A stretch of 64,000 nt of DNA from Garcia nutans (GCA_947685225.1 CANTUV010000051.1:3224001-3288000), one strand, 5' to 3'; shown: positions 36,608-49,439, counted from the first letter of the stretch. A program made the numbers and translations. The notes: generated by a model from the letters alone, not told the origin.

Positions 36608-37037
36608 AACTATAGACACAAAAACAAGATCAAAATCAATGTTGGTGATTAACTTTATACAATAAACTAGAATCAATAGAAATAGTCAATCACCAATCAA
36701 AAAGTGAATCAAGGATACACTTTTAAAATAAAATTGAGACAATTCTTAGTTATATACTTAGTTTAAAAAAATTCCAAAAAAAATTAATTGTTATAAAACA
36801 TTAAATGTTGAAAATTACTTAGTTTAAACTATAGACACAAAAACAAGATCAAAATCAATGTTGGTGATTAACTTTATACAATAAACTAGAATCAATAGAA
36901 ATAGTCAATCACCAATCAAAAAGTGAATCAAGGATACACTTTTAAAATAAAATTGAGACAATTCTTAGTTATATACTTAGTTTAAAAAAATTCCAAAAAA
37001 AAATAATTGTTATAAAACATTAAATGTTGAAAATTAC
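36608..37037 (+). repeat. 219-bp tandem duplication inside the gag-only element
   Basis: A unit starting ACTATAGACACAAAAACAAG is present twice in a row (shift 219 bp, for example TATAGACAC at 36611 and 36830). The copies are almost identical apart from changes near an A-run, far more alike than the two LTRs of the same element, so the duplication came later. Confidence 0.9.
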
Positions 37038-37369
37038 TCCCCCCCCCCCTCAAGAGATGAGAACTAGGAAACAAATATCCATATAATTCTAAATAAGTCA
37101 ATTTTTCTTCTCTTTTGGTGAAGTCGCATTATCAATAAACTTAATATGTAAAACAAATAATTTAGTCAATCGCATAATCAATCAAAGGTTCAAACTTAAG
37201 CAAAAAAATCATAAATTGAAACATAAACTAAAATGAGATAAAATACAAAAGTTGTAAGGCAATAAATTTTATCAAATATTTCAATGCCAATTGCCTAACC
37301 CTGGACATTGTAGAGCTTGGAGTGTTCATCATCTTCCATCTTCATGCCATTTACCCTTGTCAATTGAGG

Positions 37370-38331
37370 GGTCCTCCAAAGCTATGAGGGCAAGATAAAT
37401 GAACTCCTCATCTTCATCATCATTATCATTGTTGAAGGAGCTTTCATCTCTTGAGGACTTGAATTTCTTCTTCTTGGCTTTCCTTCTTTATTTCTTCTTA
37501 TAGGAAAGATGGGGAAGGAGATTTTTCTTTCCTTCTTCTCTTCATGATCTCCTTTAGCTTTCTTGAAAAGATTAGCAACTCCTCTTCTTCATCTCTACTA
37601 GAAGAGTCACTTGTACTCTAACTTTCATATTTCTGTCTAGTGGAGGGTTTGAGAGCTTCTATCTTCTTCTCCTCATCCTCTTATTGCTCTTCTTGTATTT
37701 CCATTGCCATCTTATGTGTGAGTAGCTTCCTAATGAAGACATTCGTTGGAAGCTTGCTTAAATCATGTACTTCCTCAATAGATGCTACTCTACATTCAAA
37801 GTCCTTCTTTGGAAGAGCTCTAAGGATTTTGATGTTGATGTATTCCAAAGAGTAGTCTTTGCCAAATTTCTTCAAATTGTTGACAATGAAAAAAAGTCGG
37901 TTGGTCATCTTCGTCACATCCTTATAGGGTTTAATTTGGAAGAGCTCATACTTATGTGTAAGCATTTGGACCTTCATGGATTTTACTTGATTGGTGCCTT
38001 TATGATAATTCTCCAAGGTCTTCCAAATACTATAGACATTTTGGCGTCCAAGGACTATTCCACATTCTTCCCTTGACAATGAGCTTAGGAGAATGTAAGC
38101 AACCTTTTTGTCTCTCCCATTACTTCTTCTTTATTCTTCATTCCACTCTTCTCGTATAATTTCTTCTTTCACACCATCAACCACTCTTGTAGGAGGCTTC
38201 CACACTTTTTCAACATAGCTTCACAAGTTTGAAGGACCACTATCAAGGTAAAACTTCATCTTATACTTCCAAAGAGAGTAGTCAAAGCCTTCGAAAAGCG
38301 ATTGGAGATTGTTTTCCCATTCATTGGTCAT
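37370..38331 (-). pseudogene. Copia-type gag of the non-autonomous element
   Basis: On the minus strand it starts at ATG 38331 (MTNEWENN), shortly after the primer-binding site. The UBN2 gag fold is recognisable from WKYKMKFYL through YSIWKTLENYHKGTNQVK, MLTHKYELFQIKP, ILRALPKKDFECRVASIEE to DLSKLP (37.7-38.08 kb). A Glu/Lys/Ser-rich tail with stops follows and no zinc knuckle is seen. Stop codons at several points show it is decayed. Confidence 0.8.
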
Positions 38332-38375
38332 CCTTGATCTTCAATTAAGCAATGAAGCTTGAATGTGATTGTTTA

Positions 38376-38387
38376 GCTCTGATACCA
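38376..38387 (-). other. Primer-binding site of the gag-only element
   Basis: On the minus strand TGGTATCAGAGC, the initiator methionine tRNA complement, two bases from the LTR end at 38390. Confidence 0.88.
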
Positions 38388-38389
38388 AT

Positions 38390-39714
38390 TGTTGGCCTTA
38401 TGGATGGCACCAAGAAAGGGGTTTGAATTGATGCTATTTGATATGCAATGGAAAATTAAAAATTTTGCTAAGAAATAAAAAGGAGTTCGAGGGAAGACGA
38501 ATAAATACCATGATTTATAGTGTTTCGAGTGTTAGCTAACCCTACATTCACTCTCCAACCTTAATTGGGTATTTCACTAATCTTGGAGTTTTGCAAGCTC
38601 ACTCCTAACTTAGTGTTTAAAGCTAACACCAAACTTTGTGTTTTACAGGCTAACACAAAACCTAAACAAGAGTTTTCATAAGGCTAACTCTCAAACCCTT
38701 AATAAGTGTTTTTCCCAAAGGCTAACATTCAAGCCTTTTATAAGAGTTTTGTCCTAGGTTAACTCTCAACCAAAGTGTTTAAAGCTCACACTAAACCTTG
38801 CAATAATGTTTAAGGCTAACACTGATCAACCTTACATGAAGAACAAAAAAGTTTAAGGCTCAAGAATTAAAATTACAAAAGTTTGGACACTATAAGCACA
38901 TTCTTCATCACTTAGAGTCTTGTTTGAGGTTATACTTATAGACCTCAAAGCAATTCTGCCCGTTGGTGAAGTGGGTAGAAAAGTGTAACTCCAATAGCCA
39001 TAAAATCTTCTTATATTTCTGTGTCATATAGTTGTCGAAGTCGTGAGAGCCTTTTTCGCAATCTCGAACTTCATATTTCTAACGGCTAATTGACATGTGG
39101 CTTCTTCTCGTTGGTTCTTCAACTATTTGTTAAAGCCCTCCAATGGCTATATGAATCTTGTGGTAGCACTAATCTCTGTAGCAGTCGTGATCTTTATGTT
39201 GCAGTCAAATTCTTCATTGCGATGGCTTCTAGAGTCAGGTCTTATAGATGTCGCTATCGCACCTTTTTGAGCTAGCGGTCAGATGGGACACTTCTCTTAG
39301 AGAAAGTCACCACTATGTCCATTGCGATCTCTACTGTGTGTTTTGAGTTCTAGCCTTAACATGGTCGCAGTTGCAAGACTACAGGGTGCGGTCGCGAGAT
39401 GCACTGTGAATAGAAATGTGAACATTGCATATTTTTCAGCGTAGAGATTGTAACACCCTTTGATGTGTTAGCCATCTCTCTTTAGCGGTCATAAATTATT
39501 TGGGTGCAGTCGCAAGAGCCTTCTTAGAGATGCTACACTCAATTTAGTGACCATTATTGACAAGTTTTTCAACACAACTTAGAACTTCAAGTTTCTTGCA
39601 TTTCATCTCATTCTAAGTTATTTGTGTGCCATATGGGCACTCAATGAAGCCATTAGAATGCTTCAATTTGGTTGTCAAGATCAAAATTAAGATTGACCTA
39701 AACCTAGGTCAATA
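38390..39714 (-). mobile_element. 5' LTR (minus-strand element) of the gag-only retrotransposon
   Basis: About 1325 bp, pairs with 35030-36350. Its outer end has decayed from CCAACA to TCAATA, followed by the CTATT duplication. Confidence 0.87.
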
Positions 39715-39972
39715 CTATTGTATCTTAATTTGATCAGACTTAATATAACTTATTCCGCTTAATAACTCAATCAATTTACAAGTGCTCATAGACTCTTTTA
39801 TTAGGATGTAAGTTTTTATATGGTCAAACATCTCAAGCATTGTCATTCATAAAGTTTGTTCTTTCCTTCGAACTCTTCTCTACAACTTCATGCTTACTGT
39901 GATGCTGAATGGGTTTCTTATGTGCCCACAAAGAAATCTTTGACTAGTTATTATGTATTCCTTGAGTATACT
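39715..39972 (+). pseudogene. Old Copia RT/RNase H fragment, middle part of a split gene
   Basis: Continues the 34905-35029 frame: LYLNL-type connection sequence, then LQLHAYCDAEWVSYVPTKKS and SYYVFLEY, the start of Copia RNase H (39.89-39.97 kb). It is interrupted again at about 39973. Confidence 0.75.
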
Positions 39973-41165
39973 TGATAATGAGCATATATTCTTCATTTTT
40001 TGTGGATAAATTAGGCTCATTATTTGATATTTCTATTGATTTCTTAGTATTTTTGCAGAAAAAGTGACAAGAAGAGGACCTGTAGTCATATGAAGAAAAG
40101 TTGAGGAAAAGACAAAAATTTATAAGAAATGTGCAAACACTACCCTTAGGCAGGAGCCTTGGGCAGCGCTAATAGCGTAACTGACCTGACAAATTATGAA
40201 AAATTTTGATAGCTCGCACTTACCATATTTTGATCGTTGGAAATATGATTTTGATAAGATTTAGGGAGATAAATTTGATCTTTTAAATCCCTATTAGTTA
40301 AGAATTTGATTTGGGATATTATTATTATCTTTTTATTTTTTTTATTTTTTATAATTTTCCTAGTTCGACTTAAATTAGAAAGTTTTTTTTTTAGATAAGG
40401 GTATATAAACTGACTTTTCTAACAACCCTATGATGATTTTTTAACAGATTTTGATTGCTGCAAACTTTACAATTTATCAAGTTTTCTTTTCTTAAAGTAT
40501 GAGCAACTAATTTATTTCTTGATTGAAGGGTAATTAAAACTCAAATTCAAAAATTGTGAAATCTAAACAACTTTATCTTTTCTTTCTTTAATATTCAGTA
40601 TTTATTTAATTCTCTATGACTTAATTTAATTGTTGTTTGGCTAATAAATCAAGATGATTCATTACTTAATTAGTTAAATAACATATAATTATTCAAAATT
40701 CTTGAATCCGTAATTTTTCTTGATATTTTGATTTAAGTAGCAATTAAGTTTATCCTAACAAATTATATAATCTAATTAAATAAATCTCAAAGTGGATTTA
40801 TTAGTTAGAATCGGGTCCTTCTAGTTTATAAGGCAGTCAATAATTAGATTCTAAGAGTGTTCCTATTTGATAGGTTATTGGCAAGAATTGATTAGAGAAT
40901 ATTTTCTAATTAATTTAAAACCTAAGAATGAATTGGTATTGAGAGCTTGTCCAATACTATAACTGGCTTATTGAATAATTAAAAGAGTGAACTTTGAATC
41001 TATAATCAATTCAAGAATTAAACTAAGATTATTCCTTCAATTAAGGTTTTTCTCATTGAATTTTTCTTAATTATTATCTTTGTCTTTAATTTAGTTAGTT
41101 AAAATTACTTTCTGAATTTAATTTTAATTTTCACAAAACACAAAGGTAATTCTTCCAATTTATAT
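39973..41165 (+). mobile_element. Probable solo LTR inserted in the old Copia RNase H
   Basis: Non-coding DNA beginning TGATAATGAGCATATATTC separates two halves of a Copia RNase H sequence. About 1.2 kb, no coding content, consistent with a solo LTR. A possible imperfect target duplication is ATACT before and ATAGT at about 41164-41168. The right boundary is uncertain. Confidence 0.5.
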
Positions 41166-41167
41166 AG

Positions 41168-41445
41168 TTGTGACTTTCAAATTCTTTTGTTGCTTCCAAA
41201 TGATTTTCACTATAACAATCAATACATATAGCAACTAATCATTTATTTCACAAAAAGATAAGTATTTAGATATTGATTGGCATGTGGTCATAAACAAGCT
41301 CACAAAATGCTTCATAACTATGGTACATATGCCTTCAAACAGTAACATAGCTATATGTTTACCAAAGCTCTTAGTGCAAAGCTTATATTCTATGCTAGCC
41401 AGGATGATATTGATTCATTTTCATCAATCTCCATCTTGAGGGAAT
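41168..41445 (+). pseudogene. Old Copia RNase H 3' end and polypurine tract
   Basis: Reading resumes with DFQILLLLPNDFHYNNQSIH, then HLFHKK and DIDWHVV, which follow the C-terminal part of Copia RNase H (NNQ stands for the usual DNQ). It ends near CATCTTGAGGGAATATTGAG, a polypurine-like tract followed by what should be the 3' LTR. Confidence 0.7.
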
Positions 41446-41492
41446 ATTGAGATTGTAATTAAGCTTAATTTTGAGAGATGTTTGCTTGTAAT

Positions 41493-42117
41493 CATTGGAA
41501 TTTCAAGTGTGAGTTGAAGAAAGGAATCTCACATCGGAAAGAGCTAAATTTAGTGAGAAATATATAAGTGAAAAAATCTATAAACTTAATGTCATAAGGC
41601 TTTGGGTTGAAGTGTGGTGTCAGGTACACAAAGTGTGTTCCCTCACTATGCCCATGAAGAAGATCTCCTAAATAAGAGAATTCCTCAGACTCAACAATTG
41701 GTATCAAAGTCGATGGTTCGATAGAAAGGAATATGAAGATGGTGGTCAAATTCCATGGATAGCATCTCTACAAGGAAAATAAGGTCACTTTTGGTGGGCC
41801 TAGACCATTAGAGTTGAAGGGCTCTAAGATGACACTGTATACTTAAGCCTGAAAAAGATTTCGCTCACAGGGGAGCTCATGCCCAATATGGAAGCTCACA
41901 CTTAAGGGAAAGATTGTTGAAATTTCAAGTGTGAGAGGAAGCAAAGAATCTCACATAAAAAAGATTCGGACTTAGTGAGAAATATGTAAATGAAAAAGAC
42001 CCATAAACTCAATGTCCTAAGATTTTGAGTTGGAATATACTATTAAGTCAATGAAATGTATTTTCTCACTAGGCTCAAGAAAAGACCTCCCAAGTAAGTG
42101 GGCTTCCGAACTCAACA
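41493..42117 (+). mobile_element. TRIM (terminal-repeat retrotransposon in miniature)
   Basis: 625 bp. Two diverged direct LTRs, 41493-41696 and 41915-42117, share TTTCAAGTGTGAG, GAATCTCACAT, TTAGTGAGAAATAT and end CTCAACA. The left LTR is followed by ATTGGTATCAAAGTCG, a decayed methionine primer-binding site; the right one is preceded by AAGGGAAAGAT, a polypurine tract. The interior is about 218 bp with no ORF. Flanks GTAAT and ATAAT (4 of 5 bases) look like a target duplication. It lies just past the old Copia RNase H, probably inside that element's 3' LTR. Confidence 0.82.
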
Positions 42118-45060
42118 ATAATTAAGTTAAGTTTTGAGGGCATTTTAGTTCTTTTAGTGGTACATAAATAAGCATACTATTATTCCTTCATTAAATAGAT
42201 GTGTAAAAACCTAAATCCCCATTTCGTTCTCTATTTGTAAAACCTAGTAGAACTTTAACCTAATTAATTGAAGATTAGGTTAATGTAAAATTACTATTAT
42301 ATTAAAATTGAAATTAAACTATTCTCTTTGCCCTCTATTTTATTGGCAATAAATTTCAAATTTAGAATAATTCCAGATGCCTTTATAATCAAGTCAATAT
42401 CGTCTTTCTTTGTAATTTGGAATGCACATCCCAAAATAAGCTTGCAAAATTTGACTTCCAATTCAATTTTTTAATTAGGAATTATGCACACTTATGAATC
42501 AAGATCTTAATTATTGAATTAATTTATATTCTTCTAGATAAAACAATGTTTATTAAAATAAAGTTTTAAAAACGAGAAAATGCATGGCAATGGGCAATAA
42601 AGTTAGGGATTGGATTGTTCTACTGTATAGTTGATCCAAAAATATTTTTCTAAAAGCAATATGTTCTTGGTTAATATATTGGCAAAATATGCAAAAAAAA
42701 TGTGAAATGCTGACTAATTCATATAATTTTATAATAAAAGTTTCTCATATTAAAAAACGAAAATAAACGAAAGATTCCCATTTTCAGCATAAAAGACTTA
42801 TTCATATATCATGTAATATTATAATCAAGCATTATACTAATTAAGTAATTTAAATGTTATTTTTTAAAATTTTTTATAAATGCGTATGGTCATTTGTAAT
42901 AATTTATGCAATTAGATGGTGTGAACCATTCCATACACCACGACTTACAGGCTTAAACTAATAATAGGACCATTACGAAAGTTGACCAAATCTAGTGCCA
43001 ATTATGAAGGTAGAGGGTAAAGCAAGGAAGTTTCATTTCCCTTTTAACATTCCTTCAAGATGAAAAATATTAAATAACTAAAACTTAAATTAAGTTAAAA
43101 GAAAATTATGGTTTAGGTAATTTAATTGACACAAGTTAGTTCTCTACTTTCTAATTAACCTTCCATGTTTTTGAAATAATCTAACCAATTAATGATTTGT
43201 CAATTAATAAGTTTGTATAATTTGTCAATTAATAAGTTTGTATACACTTCGAAAATTTAAAAAAAAAGAAAAGTATGCTTTGAATGAACTTATTTGATTC
43301 AATATCCAATTTTTTCAACTATTAATTCCATACTTGCCTTTTCTTGGACATCTAAATAAATTTAAAATACCTAACATTGTATAATTTTAAATAATCAATA
43401 TAAAAATAAAAAAAACAACATATTAAAAAAAATATATTTTATATATTAATTCTGTAGTAAATTAAGGATTATATTATTAAAAAATAATATTTTATATATT
43501 AATTCTGTAGTAAATTAAGGATTATATTATACTATAAATGAAAATTTTTAAGTACTTTGATCTAATTTTCTAATAAGATAAAAAAATATAAATAAAAAAT
43601 AAATAATTATTTTTAATTAAAGTTATAATATATTAAGAGTCTTAATATGATCAGAAAATTGACAATATAAAATAAATTAATAGAAAAAGTAACGACACTT
43701 ACTGTGGTTAAACTTGAAAATTTTACTAAAAGAAAATCTTTGCCATAAAATAAATATATTGGAAGAATTAATTGATACAAATAAATATATAAAATTAAGT
43801 CATTAACGTGTAAAGTAAACCAAAACTAATATAAATTTCTCAAAATATATACCTTTCGAATATAAGATAATGATCACTCGAAAGAACATAAAAGATTGAT
43901 GTTATGAAATGAATATAAATATAAGAGAACACTTGTAATTACAATGAAATTATTTGATAAAATCATATTAGAGTTACAACTTATATTCAATATAATTAGA
44001 GATGATAGCAATCCAATTAATCTAAAAAAAAAAGAGAATCTTTTACATTAAAAATTATATCTTTAAAGGATAATTCAAAATTTTTATCATTAAATTTTTT
44101 TTTGAGCAGTGAATTAAAAAATTTTACATATAGTATACATATATGATTTAATCCATTTTAGGAAAAAGAAAGTCAAGAAAATTTTATGCTTCTTGTTAAG
44201 ATAAAAATTAAAAGACAAACAAATTGAAAATTAATTGGGTTAGATTTAGCCATCAAGTTGTGGCCTAATGCCGGGTTATTCTAATGTTTGCAAATTTGGT
44301 TGATTCCTGTGGTCTAATTGCAATAATGAAAGTATATCCAAATATATAATTTTGTCCTTGAAACTATTAGCCAACCTAAGAAATCTTTAACCAATAAAAG
44401 AAAAATAGAAGACATGGCTGCATATAATCTGAAATTTTTTTATTTATCATTAACTAAATTAATGATTGACTCAAAATTTAAATATATAAGTCGGACCTAA
44501 TCCAAAATTAACCGAGAAAAAGATTTGAAATAATTTGATCCGAAAAGTGATTTTAATTCAAAATGAAATTATCCAAACCAAATCCCATACTTACCTATAT
44601 TTATATATGCAATGAGATTTTAATTGGTAATCAAATATATAAATTTAGAATGATGTGACAGGGTAGGCTAAGAGAAAAGTATAATAGATGGAAATAGTAA
44701 TACTAATCAATTTTCTACATTTTCATGATATTCTTTCTCCTACCAGTAGTTAACCTATAGAAAAATCAGGTTATATAATCCCACTTCTTAATCCATTAGC
44801 TTTCTGCATATTAACAGTTCATTCATACAAAATAACCTCAAATCCATTTTTAGGCTCTCTTACGGACAAACTACTAGGAAGACCGCCCCTAACATCCAAC
44901 TATTGAATACTTGTGTATAATTCTTCATATAATATTGTTAACTTTAAATTAACCGATTTCAATCATTTTTATCACAAATTATCTATTAGTAACTCTCTAT
45001 CTTTATTTTAGAAAGGTTTTTCCTTTGCTTTAACTACATTAGATAATGGCTAATACACTA
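42118..45060. other. AT-rich DNA without a gene
   Basis: The left part (to about 42.24 kb) may be the remainder of the old Copia 3' LTR. The rest is A/T-rich with a small direct duplication at about 43425-43530 (TTTTATATATTAATTCTGTA twice). No coding content recognised. Confidence 0.55.
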
Positions 45061-45074
45061 ATATTGAATACTAA

Positions 45075-45670
45075 TTGAGTTAAGAGGTGTTAATAACTTT
45101 GTCTAAATTATTAACGGACATTAAAAAAATTTTAACTTATGTTGATTTCTGATATTAATATTTGTTAAAAATTCTTAACGGACGTTAAAATTTTTTACCT
45201 TATATTGATTTATGATGTTAACGAGCGTTAAAAATTATTAACAGGCATTAAAAATTTTTAACATATGTTGATTTCTGATGTTAATGGCTTATATTGATTT
45301 CTGACGTTAATGGGCGTTAAAAATTCTTAACAGACATTAAAAGTTTTAAATTATGTTGATTTCTGATGTTAATGGGCATTAAAAGTTCAAAAAATTTTAA
45401 TGGACGTTAAAAAATTTTAACTTATGTTTATTTCTGATGTTAACGGACATTAAAAATTCGTAACAGGCATTAAAAGTTCTTAACTTATATTAATTTTCTG
45501 ATGTTAATAGGCATTAAAAAGTCTTAATGGGGGTTAAAAATTTTTAACTTATTCTAATGAAGGTTAAAATTTTTTAACTTATTCTGATTTTTGAAGTTAA
45601 TAGTCTTTAAAATTTCTAAATGCCCGTTAAAAATTTTTAATAGGCATTAAGAATTTTTAATGCCCGTTAA
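45075..45670 (+). repeat. Degenerate minisatellite with GTTAAAAATT words
   Basis: The phrase TTGATTTCTGATGTTAATGG recurs about eight times (near 45144, 45203, 45266, 45293, 45356, 45427, 45487 and 45584), mostly about 60 bp apart. Between copies lie GGGCGTTAAAAATTCTTAAC and ACATTAAAAATTTTTAAC. The units contain small inverted repeats (TTAAAAATTTTTAA). Confidence 0.85.
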
Positions 45671-47190
45671 GGATTAAATCGGAAAAAAAAATAAATACGA
45701 ACTGACACTTCAATACGATTCTTGATCACAGAATGTCCAACCGGTCAAAAGATAGAATTGAAAAAAATTAAGTTAAGTACCAATTTGTCAAAAAAAAGTT
45801 TGTGATAGAATTGAAAATTCGTACCAAGTTTAAGTATTTTTTGAAAATAAACCCTTTAATATTTAATATAATGTGTTTTGTCTATAGGTTTATCCATTTG
45901 TCATAGGCAGACACGATCTAAAACTAACATCTTCCACTCATACATGATGAGACACATACTTTAAAAAACAAACTATTTACATAGTTCGTACTAGGCTAAT
46001 AGACTGTGCGACTGGCATACTACAACAACTCTAAGCTATACACATGTAAGGAATATATAGTGTCTCAATTTTAGAAACAACTTCAGAGTAGATAAAGTAT
46101 GTTTTACCCTAGACCAGTTATTGCACTTTTAATGTCTTTTATTGATCCCAAGACAATTTGAATTCACAATTATATAATTAAGCACACTAATATGATTGGT
46201 CGACTTGTGAATTCAAAGAAAAAGTGAGTATCAAGTTATCTTCATTCTAGTTTAGTTCCCTCGATCATGACTGAACTCATTTTTCTAGAAATTTCTTATT
46301 AGGTTGAATTAATCATAACCTTCTATTAATACCCTACTATAGCAAACATCTAACGGTATCTCAATAACCAACCAAAAGTCATAAGTGTAACTTTGAGAAC
46401 TAGAAGTAACTTCAAGAACTAGAATTCTCGAGGATCTCACATTGACAAAAGTTGAGATGAAATACTTTTGTCCACCCTATGGTCAAATACTCAGACATGT
46501 GGTATGAAACAAATGTCATAGTAATCTCCCTTTTCTCATGGGGTGCATGTCTTATAAAAAATGCATCTTGATTAAAAAACACCATGCAAATGACAACTTA
46601 ACTAGAGATCAGTCTAACTTGATTAGAAAACACCATGAAATGTCTAACTGGAGTTCACATATCTACTCAAGATTTTACGTAACTTATATCTGACGACTTA
46701 GGTAGAATTAGCCATAATCAAGTGTAACTTGCCATAATAAATAATAAATCTCATAGTGTAAATGAGATGCTTCTCTTGTTTCAAGCATGAGCTCATTATC
46801 ACCTAGATAATATGCTTATAGTAAGTCTTATCTTCACTTGCCATATAGACAAATAGAAGGCTATTAACCATGTGGGATGGTTAATCTTCTACCCATCATA
46901 CTCTTATGTAATAATGTCAAATGTCTCAAACATTCAAACTCATGTAAACACAAAAATACCATATCATGTTTTAGCATTAATAAAATAACCAATTGAACAT
47001 AGTTTATAAAAAATAAAAAATAATATAAATACATCAACATCTTTGCAGTCCTTGAGACCTGTATGCTTGATGAATACATCTCTAAGAATAAGTTTTATTA
47101 AGGACATATATTGTGCATAGATTTGTATTTTATGTCTACTTCCTTATGTGTAATCATGTCTCTAACAAACAAAATTATTCTGTGCTAATA
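45671..47190. other. Unassigned DNA, possibly the 3' end or LTR of the adjacent Copia relic
   Basis: Lies where the 3' end of the minus-strand Copia relic should be. No LTR ends or coding sequence could be fixed. Confidence 0.35.
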
Positions 47191-47199
47191 TGCTTTTAG

Positions 47200-49150
47200 T
47201 TGATTTTCCAAAGTACTAAATCTAGGTTGGATTCATATTTGCTTATCAACTCAATAGGAAAGCAAATATCAAGTCTTGTATATATCATTACATATAATAG
47301 AATTCCAACAGTACTTGTATAAGAGATTTTTTTCATATGCTTTATATCTTTAGATATTGAATCATTCAAATACTTTCTCTATGTATGCCTTTAGTGAAAA
47401 AGACAATAATTTCCTTATGTGATCTTAAAGTTATCACTCCAAAAATATATGTGATTTCATCCATATCATTCATTTTAAAATTGGTTGATAACAACTAGCT
47501 AAGAAACTCTTTGTTGTTTCTAGTAATTAGAATACTATTAACATGTAACAACATTATTACAAACTTTACTTTCAATAGTTTGATGTAGATGAAATAGTCC
47601 TCATCTACCATGGCAATATTATTTGATATGGTTGCACTATGAAAGCAACTATACTACTGTCTTCAAGACTGCTTAAGGTCATATATTGACTTTTCAGCCT
47701 ACAAACTTTATTTTCTTGGCCTTATTTTGATGAAGTCCATCGGTCATTCCATGTAGATCTCTTTATCTAGCTCTCCCTTAAGAAAGACAATTTTATTATA
47801 TTCATTTAATGCAATTCAAGATCAAGGTTTTCCATGATTGTTATAATCAACCTTATAAATATAAATATTATAACAGGAGAAAACATCTTCATGTAGTTTG
47901 TTCCTTCCTATTGTGTATACCCTTTGTAAGGAGAAGAGCCATATGCCTCTCAAAGTTGCAATCAGTTTTTTGCTGGATTTTTGAGAATATAGTTATTCCC
48001 AATGGCTTTGCATGCTTTCAGAAGATCTGCCTAGGGTTAGTTTGATCTCATAGAAACTAATTCTCCTTCCATTATTGTTATCCATTTTATCCTTAGTAAG
48101 GCACGAGAGAGCCTTTTTGATAATTTTTGGCTTTACTTTTTCTTAGGATAGAACCATGGAAACTTCATCTTAAATAAAAATCTTGAGGAGCAATCTCATC
48201 AGGCTATATCAATATATGTATTAAATCAAGATCCCTAGAGCTCCAACTAGAGTTTTGTACTCCCACTCGAATTAGGATCACTCTCATCCAAACTAGGTGG
48301 TAGAGATGAATCCACTAAATTCTTTCCACTTGGATGAATTAGTCCTTGTAAACTTTGATTCAAGATCTCATATAAGGAGAACTCTTGATTTAATTTGACT
48401 TGCTTAGGAAATTCATTCTCTAAGAATGTGACATCTCATTATTTAAACTTAGTTGTTCCCTCACTATCTCGCCACGAAAACGTATCCCTTGGATAATTCA
48501 GAATATCTCACAAAAATACTTTTTTTTTTTATCTCTTGTGCCTAATTTCCTATTTTTATGAGAGGTATGATGTTTATAGGCAGCACATCCCTAAGGTTTT
48601 AGGGCACTCAGATTGAACCTTCAACCTATGCACGACTCATATAAAGTGGTTATAACTGATTTGAAGAGTACTCAATTAAGTAATAAATGTGGCTCAAAAT
48701 GCATCACCTTAATAGGCGATGGGTAGGTTAGGTTAAGCCATCAACGACCTAATCGTTTCAATGAGAGTTCTGTTTCTCCTTTCATCAACACCATTTTATA
48801 GCGAAGTTTATGGAATAGCTTATTGATGCTCTATTTTTTTTTCATCACATAATTATTTGAACTAATCAAATAAATATTCAAGAACTTCTATCAATTATAA
48901 GTGCTTTCACTTTCTTGTTTAATTGATTTTCAACTAGGATGAGATAAATCTTAAAACTTTAGATTTATATGTAATCAAATAGATATGACTATATCGATTA
49001 TAGTCATCAATAAAAGTGATAAAATCATAAGTGTTATACCTTGCCCTTACATTCACTTGACCACATACGTTTGAATGAATAAACTGCAACAGAATAGGGG
49101 CTCTTATGCCCTTTTTTAAAGGTTTGTAGTTTTTTCAATTAGACATTATT
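47200..49150 (-). pseudogene. Decayed Copia pol (integrase to RT)
   Basis: On the minus strand: integrase FIHSNVCGQVNVRAR and FITFIDDYNRYSHIYLITYK (49.08-48.97 kb), then NGVDERRNRTLIETIRSLM around the catalytic Glu (about 48.8-48.75 kb). RT follows with KGELDKEIYME and GQENKVCRLK (47.8-47.7 kb) and the connection VMIYTRLDICF (about 47.29-47.26 kb). Numerous stops and indels. The gag and clean LTRs were not identified. Confidence 0.78.
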
Positions 49151-49439
49151 CACAAGTAGACAACTCTACTTAATCATTGTTTAATAGGAGATCAATCTTT
49201 ACTAATCAATCCAATCATTGTTGGCCAACAGGACTAAGTCTAAAATGTCATTTATTCACATCATCCTTATAATTTGTAAAGTTGTAAATAAGGAAAAAAA
49301 ATTGATATTGGAAACTATAGTATTTACAATATCCATAAAAACAAAAATTGCTCGGAACTTATTTAGAGCCATAAAGCATTTGCCCCAAATACAAATGAAC
49401 TAGCTTATCAAGAAAATTCCAAGGAAAAAACATGTATAA

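Larger units (their letters stand above)
35030..39714 (-). mobile_element. Non-autonomous, gag-only Copia-related LTR retrotransposon
   Basis: Two LTRs of about 1.32 kb flank only about 2.04 kb of internal DNA. It has a perfect CTATT target duplication, a methionine primer-binding site beside the right LTR and a polypurine tract beside the left LTR, so it reads on the minus strand. The interior encodes a Copia-type gag and nothing resembling protease, integrase or RT. It must have depended on another element for movement. It is inserted in an older Copia RT gene. Confidence 0.88.

Noticed and set aside
36608..37037. Two-copy direct repeat considered as an array or CRISPR-like structure
   Set aside because: Only two long adjacent copies without spacers, in a plant retroelement.
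41492..41749. 85-codon minus-strand frame
   Set aside because: Overlaps the TRIM left LTR and primer site; no protein similarity.
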